Of a DNA stretch of 64,000 nucleotides, positions 40,708-49,900 are shown in pieces. Source of the stretch: Climacteris rufus (taxonomy: Eukaryota > Chordata > Aves > Passeriformes > Climacteridae). Every line of letters begins with the position of its first letter. Position 1 is the first letter of the stretch. Under the pieces are notes generated by a model. The model had not been told where the DNA came from. It was given only the letters and a program-made list of their open reading frames with translations, and made no database searches. Location of the stretch: assembly GCA_013398175.1 (NCBI GenBank), contig VZRZ01005957.1, forward strand, positions 62,498 to 126,497, written 5' to 3'. Made by a program: the position numbers and the translations under genes.

Positions 40708-41510
40708 CTACCTCTGGAGCTGCAGGTTAGGACGAACGCATCTTGCAGGCAGCCATCTTGCAGGTATCCCAGTATCTGTGGAAGTGCAAGCATACCCACG
40801 ACCCCAAGCAATAAGGTCATGCAGGCCTTCCCAGGTGTTAGTAAGTAGTTTCCGTACCCAGACCTTCACCCGGGGCAAGTGCGTCTCGCCTGATGACTGC
40901 AATGAGAGAAAATGGTTCAAGATAACAGGATTATTTGAATTTGGTGGCACTGTAAGGTGATTAATTGTACACAAAGCTTTTTCCAGTTGGCTCTCTGGGG
41001 TTTCTCCATGCATTCCCCCTTTTTACTTTTCCAAAACATGCTTCAAAGTACCATGAGCATGTACAACCATGGCTTGGCCAGTAGGAGAAGGCAGAATACC
41101 AAATTTATGGTCTACACCCCATAGGTGCAAAAACTGCCACATCTTCTGCGAGGTGTAGGCAGGACCATTATCGGTTTTCACAGCCGATGGCATGCCCAGG
41201 ACCGAGAAAGCCAATTTCCAATGGGCAATGACATCGCGGCCCTTTTCTCCACCATGAGCAGATGCCCATATGGCTGAGGAGAAAGTGTCAATAGACAAGT
41301 GCACATATTTAAACCGGCTAAATTCAGAGATGTGAGTCACATCCGTCTGCCAGACCTGCAAGGCCTTTAGGCCTCTGGGGTTTACCTCCGGTGGCAGAGG
41401 TGCGGTGAGGCCGTGGCAATCAGCACAAGCACTGACGATGTCATGAGCTTCAGCTGGCGTTAATTGAAACTGAGGGTACATGTCATCTGTGGCCTCTGAC
41501 TAGAAATGTC
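40708..41510 (-). pseudogene. Integrase, broken (endogenous retroviral pol)
   Basis: Integrase joins viral DNA to the host chromosome. The frame shows the LTPAEAHDIV segment and a CxxC pair (CADC) from the N-terminal zinc domain. It continues into the catalytic core with its first aspartate (QTDVTH, codon 41,343-41,341) and its second (KTDNGPAY, codon 41,172-41,170). The glutamate expected 36 positions on is replaced by valine (codon GTA, 41,064-41,062), so the DDE triad is incomplete. A TAA at 41,025-41,023 interrupts the frame. Beyond it, in the same frame, lies the C-terminal domain (NPVILNHFLSLQ, KVWVRKL, WGRGYACTSTDTG) to about 40,708. Another in-frame TAG lies near 41,500 just upstream of the recognisable region. 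The N-terminal histidine pair is missing or degenerate because a deletion joins this gene directly to dUTPase. The C-terminal motifs are of the betaretrovirus type. Confidence 0.95.
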
Positions 41511-41890
41511 TGCAGCCCAGCAGAGCTGCAGAAGTTCAGGGAACTGGTGCTGCAGTCTCCACCAGCTTGTTGTTCTGCCCTGGGAACACAAGACTCAAAA
41601 GGCACTAATTGAGCAATATGAGTCTTTTCAGGGATAGTAACAGGGGGTTTTGACTTGGAAACCAAGGCATGAATTTGACCTGTAAAATCTGTGTCTATAA
41701 CTTCTGTGTGGACAAAAATCCCTTGATGGGTGACATTGAGTCTCCCCACCAGCAGCACACTGAGTCACTGACCTAGGGGCCCATATGTATCCAAAGGAAG
41801 TCTATGGATGCTACCAGTATCTAGGACGACTGTCCTTGCGGTCTAGACGTCGACCCGGGCTGGCCCTTGGGTGCTGTCTCTAAACTGGCT
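41500..41890 (-). pseudogene. Retroviral dUTPase domain, broken
   Basis: dUTPase hydrolyses dUTP and limits uracil in retroviral DNA. In betaretroviruses it is encoded with protease after gag. The motifs appear in order in one frame: ARVDV (motif 1, usually AGxDL), TYGPLG, GRLN (motif 2, usually GRSS), EVIDTDFTG (motif 3) and HIAQLVPF (motif 4). The glycine-rich motif 5 is degenerate or lost in the AEQQAGGD region. Two in-frame stops interrupt it: TAG at 41,845-41,843 and TGA at 41,767-41,765. The protease that should follow is absent, and sequence recognisable as integrase begins about 60 bp later. The frame differs from that of gag, as expected where pro is reached by frameshifting, although later indels may contribute. 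Confidence 0.88.
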
Positions 41891-42008
41891 GGGTAGGCCT
41901 GTGCCGGCGCCCTGTTTTGGGGGAACGTTTGCGTCGGAGGGCAAACCCCCTCTTTGCACTCCTCGCGTTTCCCGACAGGGGTCAACCATCAACATGGTAC
42001 TGGGACCT

Positions 42009-42050
42009 GCAGTGCTCTGGACAGTGCTCTGGTCTACCACACCTCTTGCA
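42009..42050 (-). other. Nucleocapsid zinc knuckle (CX2CX4HX4C)
   Basis: In the capsid frame, sixteen codons past its stop, fourteen codons spell C-KR-C-GRPE-H-CPEH-C, an exact CCHC knuckle spacing. This is the RNA-binding motif of retroviral nucleocapsid. A TGA follows eight codons later. Only one knuckle is seen; most betaretroviruses have two. The second may have been lost by the frame change just downstream. Confidence 0.9.
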
Positions 42051-42095
42051 CTGGGGAATCCCAGTCCCCATGTTTTCCTTTTGCTGTGATTTAGC

Positions 42096-43223
42096 TTATT
42101 TCAGTTTGTTCCTGGCCTTGGGCCACTTTTGTCCATGGTCAGGGGGTACCTGACCAGGCGGCATAAGTGCGGCCAAAGCAGATCTTTTGTGGTTCCCTGA
42201 TCCCACCTTAGAACAAGCTTCTACCCTCTCTGCGAGCAAAGGTTCCCCTGGTAATGCATCTATGATCTTTCTACACTCCTCATTGGCATTGTCTCTTGCT
42301 AACTGTCTGCACAATGTCTGTCTCATAGCATCATCTTCCACATGTTTCTCTAGAGCTGCTGCTATTTTCTCTACAAAGGATAGGTAATGCTCAGACTGTC
42401 CCTGGATTATGCTTGTATACCGTACTTTTGGAGCAGCCATGTCTATAGTTTTTACTATGGCTCCCATCCCAATCTTTTCGGCTTGCTCCAGGACCAGAGG
42501 ATCCCAAGTTGTCTGGAGGCCAGGGTTCGAAAAATAACCAGTTCCCATCAGGGCTTCTACCCCAACTGCATGCCTGGGGTCATCAGCAGGCAAGAGCATA
42601 TTCGGCAATTCACATTTCTCAGCCATCTTTCTCCAGTTATTCCCAAAACCTGTAAATTGCACAAGGTGAAACAGAACCTGACCTAAATGCTTAATATCAA
42701 AAGGAGCTAACAGGTCAGTGTTCATAACCCTGATAATTCGCATGACCTCAGGAGAGCCAACCCTGTACTCTGCTATCTTGGTTTGTAAATCTTGCATTAC
42801 CCTCCAAGCAAAAACATCATGCCTGTGTGGCTGACCTGAATTCGGGAGAGCCTTAAACACGGGAAAGGCTAGGGGACCTCCCTGCAGGGTGATGCTATCA
42901 CCCTGATCCACTGGGACCCCTCCTGTAGGTGCTACAGTAGCCAGCTGATCCTCCACAGACTCCCCTGTCTGGTCTGGTATCCCCACTCTCTCCAAAAGAC
43001 TCCAATTCCCCGATTCCAAAGCTCCCCATTTCATTGTTTCCCAGAAACGTCTGGGGTTTCTGGGGCGGATGGTCACGGTGCAATCATAAAATGTCTGCGG
43101 CCGTGACTGAAGCAGATGCCTCTTTTGCTGCATGGCGACTGCAGCTTTCCGCCCCAGTGCTAGTGTGTCATCAGCATCGCTATTCGAGTTGTCAGAGTGA
43201 AGCTTATTTGCCGAGCCCATCAC
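42096..43223 (-). pseudogene. gag capsid region, open for 375 codons, then premature stop
   Basis: Gag capsid forms the core shell. This is the longest open frame in the window. The first about 118 residues are a linker with an RNPRRFWETM segment. Capsid proper seems to begin at PLAFPVFKALP and continues with HDVFAWRVMQDL. The major homology region IIQGQSEHYLSFVEKI lies at about residues 272-287, carrying the invariant Gln, Gly, Glu and aromatic positions. The frame ends in TAA at 42,098-42,096, but the zinc knuckle at 42,050-42,009 continues in the same frame, so this stop is a mutation inside gag. The upstream part of gag lies in other frames because of indels. Nothing here suggests a domesticated gag gene, because the stops are distributed randomly. 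Confidence 0.93.
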
Positions 43224-43728
43224 AAATGCCGGTGGCGGGGAGGAGGGGGGTGGCTAGCACAGGCGCCGAGCCCAAGCATGGCGCGCCAACAGGACTCGGA
43301 GTGGAGCGGATGGTGGCTAGTGAAGCTGGAGGAGCGCTGTGCGACCATGCTGGCTGCATCGGAGCACTGGCATCCTGAGCTGCCTGCAGCTCCATATCTG
43401 TCACAGGAGCCGCCACCGGGTGTGGCGGGACTGCCACCACCACCGCCTCTNTGCTGGGCGCGGCGCCACCACTTCCACCATCACCGCCACTGCTGGCCCC
43501 ACCCCCTGGAATGGTGCAGCACTTCTGCATTCCTCGGGGAATACCTCCATGCTTCTGCTGACGCCAGGGAAATCTCCTGCACTTCCGCTTTCATGGCAAG
43601 AGGCGCCGCCGCTGCCTCTTCCACAGCCGCCAGGGCCAGCGGCACTGAGCCGTGTGGCTGCGAAGCAGCGGCTTGTACAACCACTGCTAGCTGCTGCGAT
43701 ATACCATTCAGCTGCCAAAAAATAACTG
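43224..43728 (-). pseudogene. gag linker region, GC-rich, Ala/Pro/Gly-rich, frame-disrupted
   Basis: Between matrix and capsid the minus strand is GC-rich and encodes Ala-, Pro-, Ser- and Gly-rich peptides. These jump between frames (43,684-43,481 and 43,530-43,204), indicating at least two indels. Betaretroviral gag has a proline-rich phosphoprotein segment here. One undetermined base is at 43,451. Plus-strand frames over the same stretch (for example 43,197-43,856) are products of the high GC content. Confidence 0.75.
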
Positions 43729-44432
43729 CTAGGGAACACTCCGCAGGGCTGGGCGGTGGCCGTAGCGAGTGCAGCGCGCTTGCCGTGCCAGGGTCAGCAG
43801 GACCCGCTCTGAAGGTGTATGAGCAGTTGGCAGAGGAAGCCCTGCCGGTGCTATGAGCGCACGCGGGAGGAGAGCGCTCAGTGGAACAGAGCCAGCCAGG
43901 GCAGCAGTCCCCTCGGGGCCAGGCTGGCCCCCATCTTGCCGTAACATCTCAGCCAGTTGGTCCCTAGGGGATGGATACTTGGGAGGAACATAATCCTGCG
44001 GAGACGTATATGCTGGCTGGACGGATTTGCTTACGACAGCTGGCATGGCCAGAGATGGAGGCTGCGCAGACTGATCGTTCCCGGCAGAGGGGCCCAGGGC
44101 AGAGGAGACACCCTCCTGCCTGGACTCCACAGTCAAACCCGTCAAAGCATCAAAAATCTGTTCCCAGGTGCGACAGAGACTCACAGCATCCATGTCCCTG
44201 TACATAATTTCATGACAAATAACTTCCCCGAATTCTGCCCATAGCACAGCATCCTGGAGGGGAGAGGCGGACCACGGTAAACCCATTCATAATAGTCCAT
44301 TCCAGGAGGGCAAGCAGCGAGTGCTCAGACACCTCAGCCTCTGCTTTTTCCAAGACAGTCTTCCAGGCAGACAGCGCCACACCAGCAGCCGGGTCACACA
44401 TACCCATTTCTTTCCCAAAAAACCAAACCCCC
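43729..44432 (-). pseudogene. gag matrix region, frame-disrupted, 5' end at gap
   Basis: The frame from 44,407 carries a helix-rich segment with KTVLEKAEAEVSEH and SLLALLEWTIMNGF, the style of a betaretroviral matrix N-terminus. Near 44,260 the reading continues in another frame (44,286-43,729) with LQDAVLWAEFGEVICHE and TWEQIFDALTGL, so an indel separates them. A proline-rich stretch with PPKYPSPRDQLAEML follows, PPxY being a typical late-domain motif. The true start codon could be near 44,413 or inside the gap; upstream leader and primer-binding site cannot be seen. Confidence 0.8.
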
Positions 44433-44697
44433 NNNNNNNNNNNNNNNNNNNNNNNNNNNNNNNNNNNNNNNNNNNNNNNNNNNNNNNNNNNNNNNNNNNN
44501 NNNNNNNNNNNNNNNNNNNNNNNNNNNNNNNNNNNNNNNNNNNNNNNNNNNNNNNNNNNNNNNNNNNNNNNNNNNNNNNNNNNNNNNNNNNNNNNNNNNN
44601 NNNNNNNNNNNNNNNNNNNNNNNNNNNNNNNNNNNNNNNNNNNNNNNNNNNNNNNNNNNNNNNNNNNNNNNNNNNNNNNNNNNNNNNNNNNNNNNNN
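44433..44697. other. Assembly gap (265 N)
   Basis: The run of N removes the U5 end of the 5' LTR, the primer-binding site, the leader and perhaps the first gag codons of the provirus. The gap length may be an estimate. Confidence 1.
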
Positions 44698-44925
44698 TAT
44701 TCCCTTTTTATATGTTAGGAACCCAGGTAGATGATTCGCTAGTGTCCAACCACCCCCCAGTATGATTGGCTGGGTTCTACACCACCTAAATCAAAACATC
44801 TCACGCCTGGACCCACAACAGCTGTGGAAAACAGCAGGTGCTTATCTTATTGTGTTTCATAACTTCCATGGGAAAGAAGGCTCTTTCACAAGCAGTCCTG
44901 GGCTGCCAAGCTCCAAGCTGCTACA
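44698..44925 (-). repeat. 5' LTR of the provirus, partial (U5 side lost in gap)
   Basis: It aligns with 40,021-40,247. By eye the first roughly 150 bp (from the TATA box outward through the CCAAT box) are identical to the 3' LTR. The last about 75 bp, including the CTTATC...TTTCAT segment and the final CTGCTACA, carry about eight or nine differences and one indel. The outer edge ends in CTACA followed by flank AACCTA. Confidence 0.93.
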
Positions 44926-45353
44926 AACCTACAATTCACCTATAGAGTAAAAGAAAGGGAGAGTTCATACATGTGAAGTGTCAGAAACAATGAGAAGACA
45001 GAACTTTTTGAATATTATAATTTTGAGGACCAAGCAATTTGGGCCAAGTATGATTTATTTTTTATAATGTACTTGATGATCTACAATAGTACAAACTCTT
45101 TTTTTTTTTTTAATGTGGATTTCTTGTGTGCTTTTGTCAAAGAAAAAAAAAAGAACTTGTGAAAGGGGATGAAAAAGGAAAAGAAAGATCTTGTGAAAAC
45201 ATTTAATACTTCTTGAAAACTTTTCCAGTAAGTGAAAGGCAGTAAGGTCCGTCTAGGCCTGAAACTCTGATATTTCCATGTTTCAATCCTGATGAATGGT
45301 ACATGAATTGTTAGTGGTTATGGCAAGATGGTTATGAGGAAAGAAATTTGTAC
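44926..45353. other. Non-coding spacer between two retroviral insertions
   Basis: AT-rich host DNA with a T13 run at 45,099-45,111 and an A-rich patch near 45,142. No gene or repeat family seen. Confidence 0.6.
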
Positions 45354-45743
45354 TGTTGCCTTAGGTTTTAACTCTTACATTTTTCAAATTCTGTATTGCC
45401 TGGCGTGTATGCTTTTTCTATAGACATAACAGTCCCTCTCTGGACTCACTCTTCAAGGACACTTAGGCTGCCCAGACCCAAGCTTCTAAAGGGGAGGGGG
45501 AGCAAGCTAAGGGAGCTAGGGGGAAATTGCAAAGTTTTAATTGGTGAATTTATGCTGATATGCAAATGGACCAAACCTATAAAGGTGTGGAGAACTCGTG
45601 ACTCGTTGTCCATTTTGGGTCATGCCCCTGGGGGGCTTTTTCTGCCCTAAATGTACCTTTGAAGGCTGTTTGAATAAATACCCACCTTTTATTCCCTTAC
45701 TCCTGACCAGTCTCAGCTTTTGGGCTAGCCTTTTCAGGCAACA
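45354..45743 (+). mobile_element. Solo LTR with perfect terminal inverted repeat and 4-bp target duplication
   Basis: The 390-bp element begins TGTTGCCT and ends AGGCAACA, exact reverse complements. GTAC stands directly on both sides (45,350-45,353 and 45,744-45,747), a perfect 4-bp duplication as made by gammaretrovirus-like (class I) elements. Inside are an octamer ATGCAAAT at 45,560-45,567, TATAAA at 45,578-45,583 and AATAAA at 45,673-45,678, spaced like U3, R and U5. The GGGGAGGGGGAGC stretch near 45,492 is polypurine-like but lies within U3. No internal retroviral sequence adjoins it. Confidence 0.94.
45560..45583 (+). promoter_or_regulatory. LTR core promoter: octamer plus TATA box
   Basis: ATGCAAAT (45,560-45,567), a perfect POU/OCT octamer, lies eleven bases before TATAAA (45,578-45,583). 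AATAAA follows about 90 bp later, giving a short R region typical of class I LTRs. Activity is not known. Confidence 0.75.
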
Positions 45744-46485
45744 GTACCATATTTTAATGCAGGTAAGGAAATATTTTCAAGAGCACAAATCAGGGTTATG
45801 CTCCAGTTCTTAACTGGTTCTTTTAAAATTAACCACATAATATACAACACTGCTTTGCAGATGCACTTCCCTATATTTGTTTATTTTTGTTCTTCTTTTC
45901 ATTCCCTTCATTTACAGAAAGTGAGTCCTGAGGGGCCTTTCTGTTTATGAGAATGTTAAGGGCGGTTACTGTCAGACTACTTCAGACAGGCAAAAGGGAG
46001 TTTACCAAGGGAATAATGAAAAAATGAAACTGAGCTTGGATTATAAATAGTCTTCGTCCACCAGAGCTCTAAGCAGAGGGAGACATTTGCTATTCATACT
46101 TGCTAAGCAAGAGTTGATGGAGTTAAAGATTCAGAACAACTGCTGGCTTGCAACATTGGAAAAATATTCAGCAGACATTTCTTCTTTGATTCTGTGTTTC
46201 TCATGTTTCTTCCCTCTTACCCAATGTTGTATTCTGCAGGTGGACCTCAAAGACATGGGCTGACTGAGAGAGATAGGGCTCAGACTGCACTGCAACAAGC
46301 AAAGAAAATTTACATGACATCCTGATACTTATATATTTAAGTGAGGCCTCTGTCTGTCATTCAGAACCCTAAGCTGATGCCTAAAAGAAGAAATATGCCT
46401 TGTACAAACAGAAAAATAAATTTTTCATCCAGGTTAAATACAGATCTGAGACTAAAATGTAAAAGGAGTACAAGAATTACCATGG
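45744..46485. other. Non-coding spacer, no gene recognised
   Basis: Host AT-rich DNA between two solo LTRs. The short open frames have no domain. Confidence 0.6.
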
Positions 46486-46912
46486 TGGACTGTAGCACTG
46501 TGCTTGGCAGAAGCTGCTTCTTTTGAGCTTCCGGTTTGGTGGGAAGAAATACAAGCCAAAGCCCTCAGCCTTCTTCCTCCAATATCTGAACCCTCTGCCT
46601 GAGCTGTGGTAAAATCCTATATTTGCCTTGTGTTGCCTGTACCCATATCTCAGATACCATATATGGCTATGCCCTGGAAAGTTCCCCTCCACTGGTCGCT
46701 TCGAACTATGCGGTTTCCCATTGGGTGTTTCCTGGTCCCACTTCTCTTTAAAAGAGCCCTGCAGGGCTTCCTCTGTGCTCTTTCTTCTGGGTTACTCCAG
46801 CCACCTGGATATCTCTGGGCCCTCAGAACACAACACTGGACTCACAATAAATGGCTGTTATCCCAGGAAAGAGCCCTCTGTGTAGCCTTTTATTCTGGTC
46901 GCTGCTAGTACA
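46486..46912 (+). mobile_element. Solo LTR of a third endogenous retrovirus family (plus strand)
   Basis: The 427-bp block starts TGGACTGTAGCA and ends GCTAGTACA, an imperfect terminal inverted repeat. CTTTAAAA at 46,745-46,752 can serve as a TATA box, and AATAAA lies at 46,846-46,851 with about 60 bp of U5 after it. CCATG occurs on both sides (46,480-46,484 and 46,913-46,917), with one extra base before the left TG, so the duplication is five bases or an altered six. Alternatively, taking GT...AC as the termini gives a perfect 6-bp ACCATG duplication. The sequence does not match the neighbouring LTRs by eye. Open frames at 46,606-46,908 fall inside it and are not genes. Confidence 0.78.
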
Positions 46913-49900
46913 CCATGCCTGGGGAAACTCTCATCCTAGAGGAACGAGCAGAAACAGATTATCTGCCGTAGCTAGAACTCTGTCCTTTGGGAGAGTTGTA
47001 GAACCATTGCAACTCATCCCGGCAGGGATTCCGCCCACATAAAGGCACTGTCCCTACCTCGAGAGCATCCAGGATTTAGTGCCTTCAGTGGACTAGCACA
47101 ACAGCCCACTTTATGCAATATCCACTCACTAATATGTGGCACCAAGAAGCTCGAAGTCCCCTTTATAATGGTTCAGATGAGAAAAAGAAACGTGTATAAT
47201 TTTTTCCACATAATGTTTTATTATCCAGTCAGACTTTACGGAAAGTAATTTTTAGATTTTTTATTTGTAGCAAAGGTTGGTAATTGGAAGACTGGGGTCT
47301 AATACTCACATTCCCTGTGTCATTTTTGTTGTTTTTCACCAAGCTCAAGTGGGATTTTTAATACTGATGCCTGAAAAAGGATTTGGAAACTAGAGGCCAT
47401 CTAGATGACACACTAGAAAGTTATTGCCTTGCAGGCACACAGGAAAATGTTACATTCCGGCTCTTAGCAGCAAGTACATTGTGACCTGCCCACTTTGCCT
47501 TTTCATCTCTCTTTCATCTCAGACTTGAATCTTGCAATAGAAACCACTGTTGTCACATTTGAAAATTACTTCAATTCCCACCTCTAATGCCATAGTACTG
47601 TAACCTCTGACTTTAGCAACTGAGAAGATGTCAGCTGCTTAAACAAGAACAAAATTGAAATCTAGAAAAAAGTTCAAGAGGTTAAGAATCAAAATATTCC
47701 AGTCTCAAGCTTTGGTAATTTTCCAGCTGCCAGGACCAGCAGCAGATTGGGGGATGAGAAACTTCGCTAGAAGATGCTTCTCCTGTCAGTGCATAGTGCC
47801 AGTGCTGCTGAGAAGACAGAGGAGGAAGAAATAGCATAGGGACAACTCCATAAAGGCACTTGAGCAAATCTTTCATTGTCTGGGCCAAAGTATATTTTCT
47901 GAAACTGAGTTCTTGTGCCCATAAGACACATGCCTATTACTGTAATCATTCACAGATGGATTTCTGCTTGAATAGGATGGAAGGAAACAGCTTCTGGTGT
48001 GACAAAGAAAGTTGTGAAAGGCTCAGGCATGCGATGAATAACAGACACATAGTGCTGGTGAAATGGCAAGAAAGGATGAAAGGATACAACCTCTTCTTAC
48101 CATGACATTGAAGGTTTACTGAAACACATTACATTCTCTCTAATTGTGGTCAAAGCAGGTCAGTAGGCTTCATATGGGCTGGGACTCTGACACAGTGTGT
48201 TATCTCTCATTAATATGAATAGTAGCATTCTCACAGCATAATCACCCAGATTGTTCAATTGCTTTTGTAAGTCAATGATGATTCAAAACATATTTATATA
48301 GTGCTGTTATACAGTCTGTACTGAGAGAAATTAAATCAAAGGAAAGAAAGGCTGTGTCATGCAACATTTCAAAAATAAATGTTTGGATTTAAATTTAAGA
48401 TTACTGACTGCCTATCCTCTTCTCTAAACAATAGACTACACTCTTGAAAAGAGAACATTTGAAAGTATAATCTTTTTAGCTCTCAAGTAGCTCTGACAAA
48501 TCAAGAAACATATTACTGATCAACTACCAGCTAGAATCAAGAGAGTACATCTACTGAATCAACTTAAAGCATTAATATTAGGGGAAAGGAGGTATGAGCA
48601 TATCGAGCTAATGTATGAATGTGTTAAAGAGTACTGTCTCTGCTTGCCAATGTTCAGGCAGGTCTAGCAATAGCAAACAGTTCAAAAGCTTATGTAAAAT
48701 TTTCTATTACTCTACATGAAGTAAGACTAGAAAGGGACCAGGCCATAATATTACACTGAATCACTTACGGTACAGCCACAGCTGTGTATAATTATTGTCC
48801 CAAGTAAGTTGAAGCTGTTTAGTTTTACCTGTCTTTAACACAGGTAGTCAAGACTGCAGATGACTATACTTTTCCAAAATACCAATAAAAGTAGTTTGTT
48901 TTCAACATCACTGTTCTCCAGAGGTCAGGTGTTAATTTGACAGAAACAAGCATATATTGAGGTTCAATCCGGCACATAAAAAGGCCAGGCAGGGATTCAA
49001 TTCAGCAAGTCCTAAAGCCTCACTTTCAGCACATAAGTAATCCCTGCTGAGTCCTGTGGCATCACACAGTTGCTCAAAGTTGAGCAAGATTAAGTCACTT
49101 TACAGAACTGAAACTTTTCTCTGTGATAACAAAGATGTTGCTAAAGAAAAAAATAAAGGGAAAAAAAAAAAGAAGCTTGGTTCTGTTGCACTTTGTTTAT
49201 GGATCTGTAAGGATCCACATGATCTGCCAAACTGGGGAAAACACCGTCCCCAGATTAATTTAATGGGCTCAGTTGTCTAGTCATGCAACAGAAATAGCAT
49301 AGCCAAAGGAATGTTAATGTCTCTGACCTAACTATTTTCTTTGTTGCAACATCAACAAGGTGCTACTGAAATAATCCCAAAGGTATTTTCAAAGGAGTGG
49401 GGTGATGCTGTTTCAAAATCTCCTTAACGATGTCCCTGCCTTTAGCCATACCTATGAAGAAATTTCAGTGCTAACTTCTGGAGCCACACCTCTCTATCAA
49501 ATACCAAAGTACGTATACTTTTGTATAATAATAATAATTAAAATTTAAAAATGGTTTTTCAATAGTAAGACTTGCATTAAAAGTCTTGCAATCCTCTTTT
49601 ACTTCTTATTAATGGTATGTACATGATTTTAAAGGAGCCTGGAAAAAAAATTAAACTGTCTGGGTGAGATAGTTCTTAGTAAGTTTCTGAATAAATATTT
49701 GTTCTGTTTACAGTCTGTCCATAAAACCTTAGGTCATTTTGAAATGTCTGAAATTTGTACTGGAACAGTGATTTTTTTATGTAAATCCCTCAGCTTCAGT
49801 ATCAGACCTCCAACTTTTCCTAGTGTTAAATTAAAAAGAAAGAGATTGTCTTCTTTTCTGAGTCACTGACTGATCTTAAACTGGCACAGACGTTTCAATG

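Larger units (their letters stand above)
39945..44925 (-). mobile_element. Defective betaretrovirus-like (ERVK-type) provirus, minus strand
   Basis: This 4,981-bp interval, including 265 N, is bounded by two copies of one LTR and read on the minus strand. In order it holds the partial 5' LTR, gap, gag (matrix, alanine/proline-rich linker, capsid, zinc knuckle), dUTPase, integrase, a tandem hairpin repeat, polypurine tract and 3' LTR. A dUTPase domain between gag and pol, an integrase C-terminal GRGYAC motif and a family member with a 6-bp target duplication (31,462-31,763) indicate a betaretrovirus-like element. Protease core, reverse transcriptase, RNase H and env are missing. Only about 460 bp separate the integrase end from the 3' LTR, so there was never room for env in this copy. 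Multiple stops and frame changes show it is dead. The outer flanks (AACTAA on the left, AACCTA on the right) are not a clean duplication. The primer-binding site is hidden in the gap. Confidence 0.95.

Noticed and set aside
41023..41481. Integrase as a possible domesticated host gene
   Set aside because: It lacks the catalytic glutamate, is interrupted by in-frame stops on both sides, and sits in a provirus with multiple other lesions.
43197..43856. 219-codon plus-strand open frame
   Set aside because: It is antisense to the GC-rich gag linker of the provirus; high GC content removes stops on both strands. It also contains an undetermined base.
44433..44697. Attempt to identify the tRNA primer-binding site of the provirus
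   Set aside because: The site lies inside the assembly gap.
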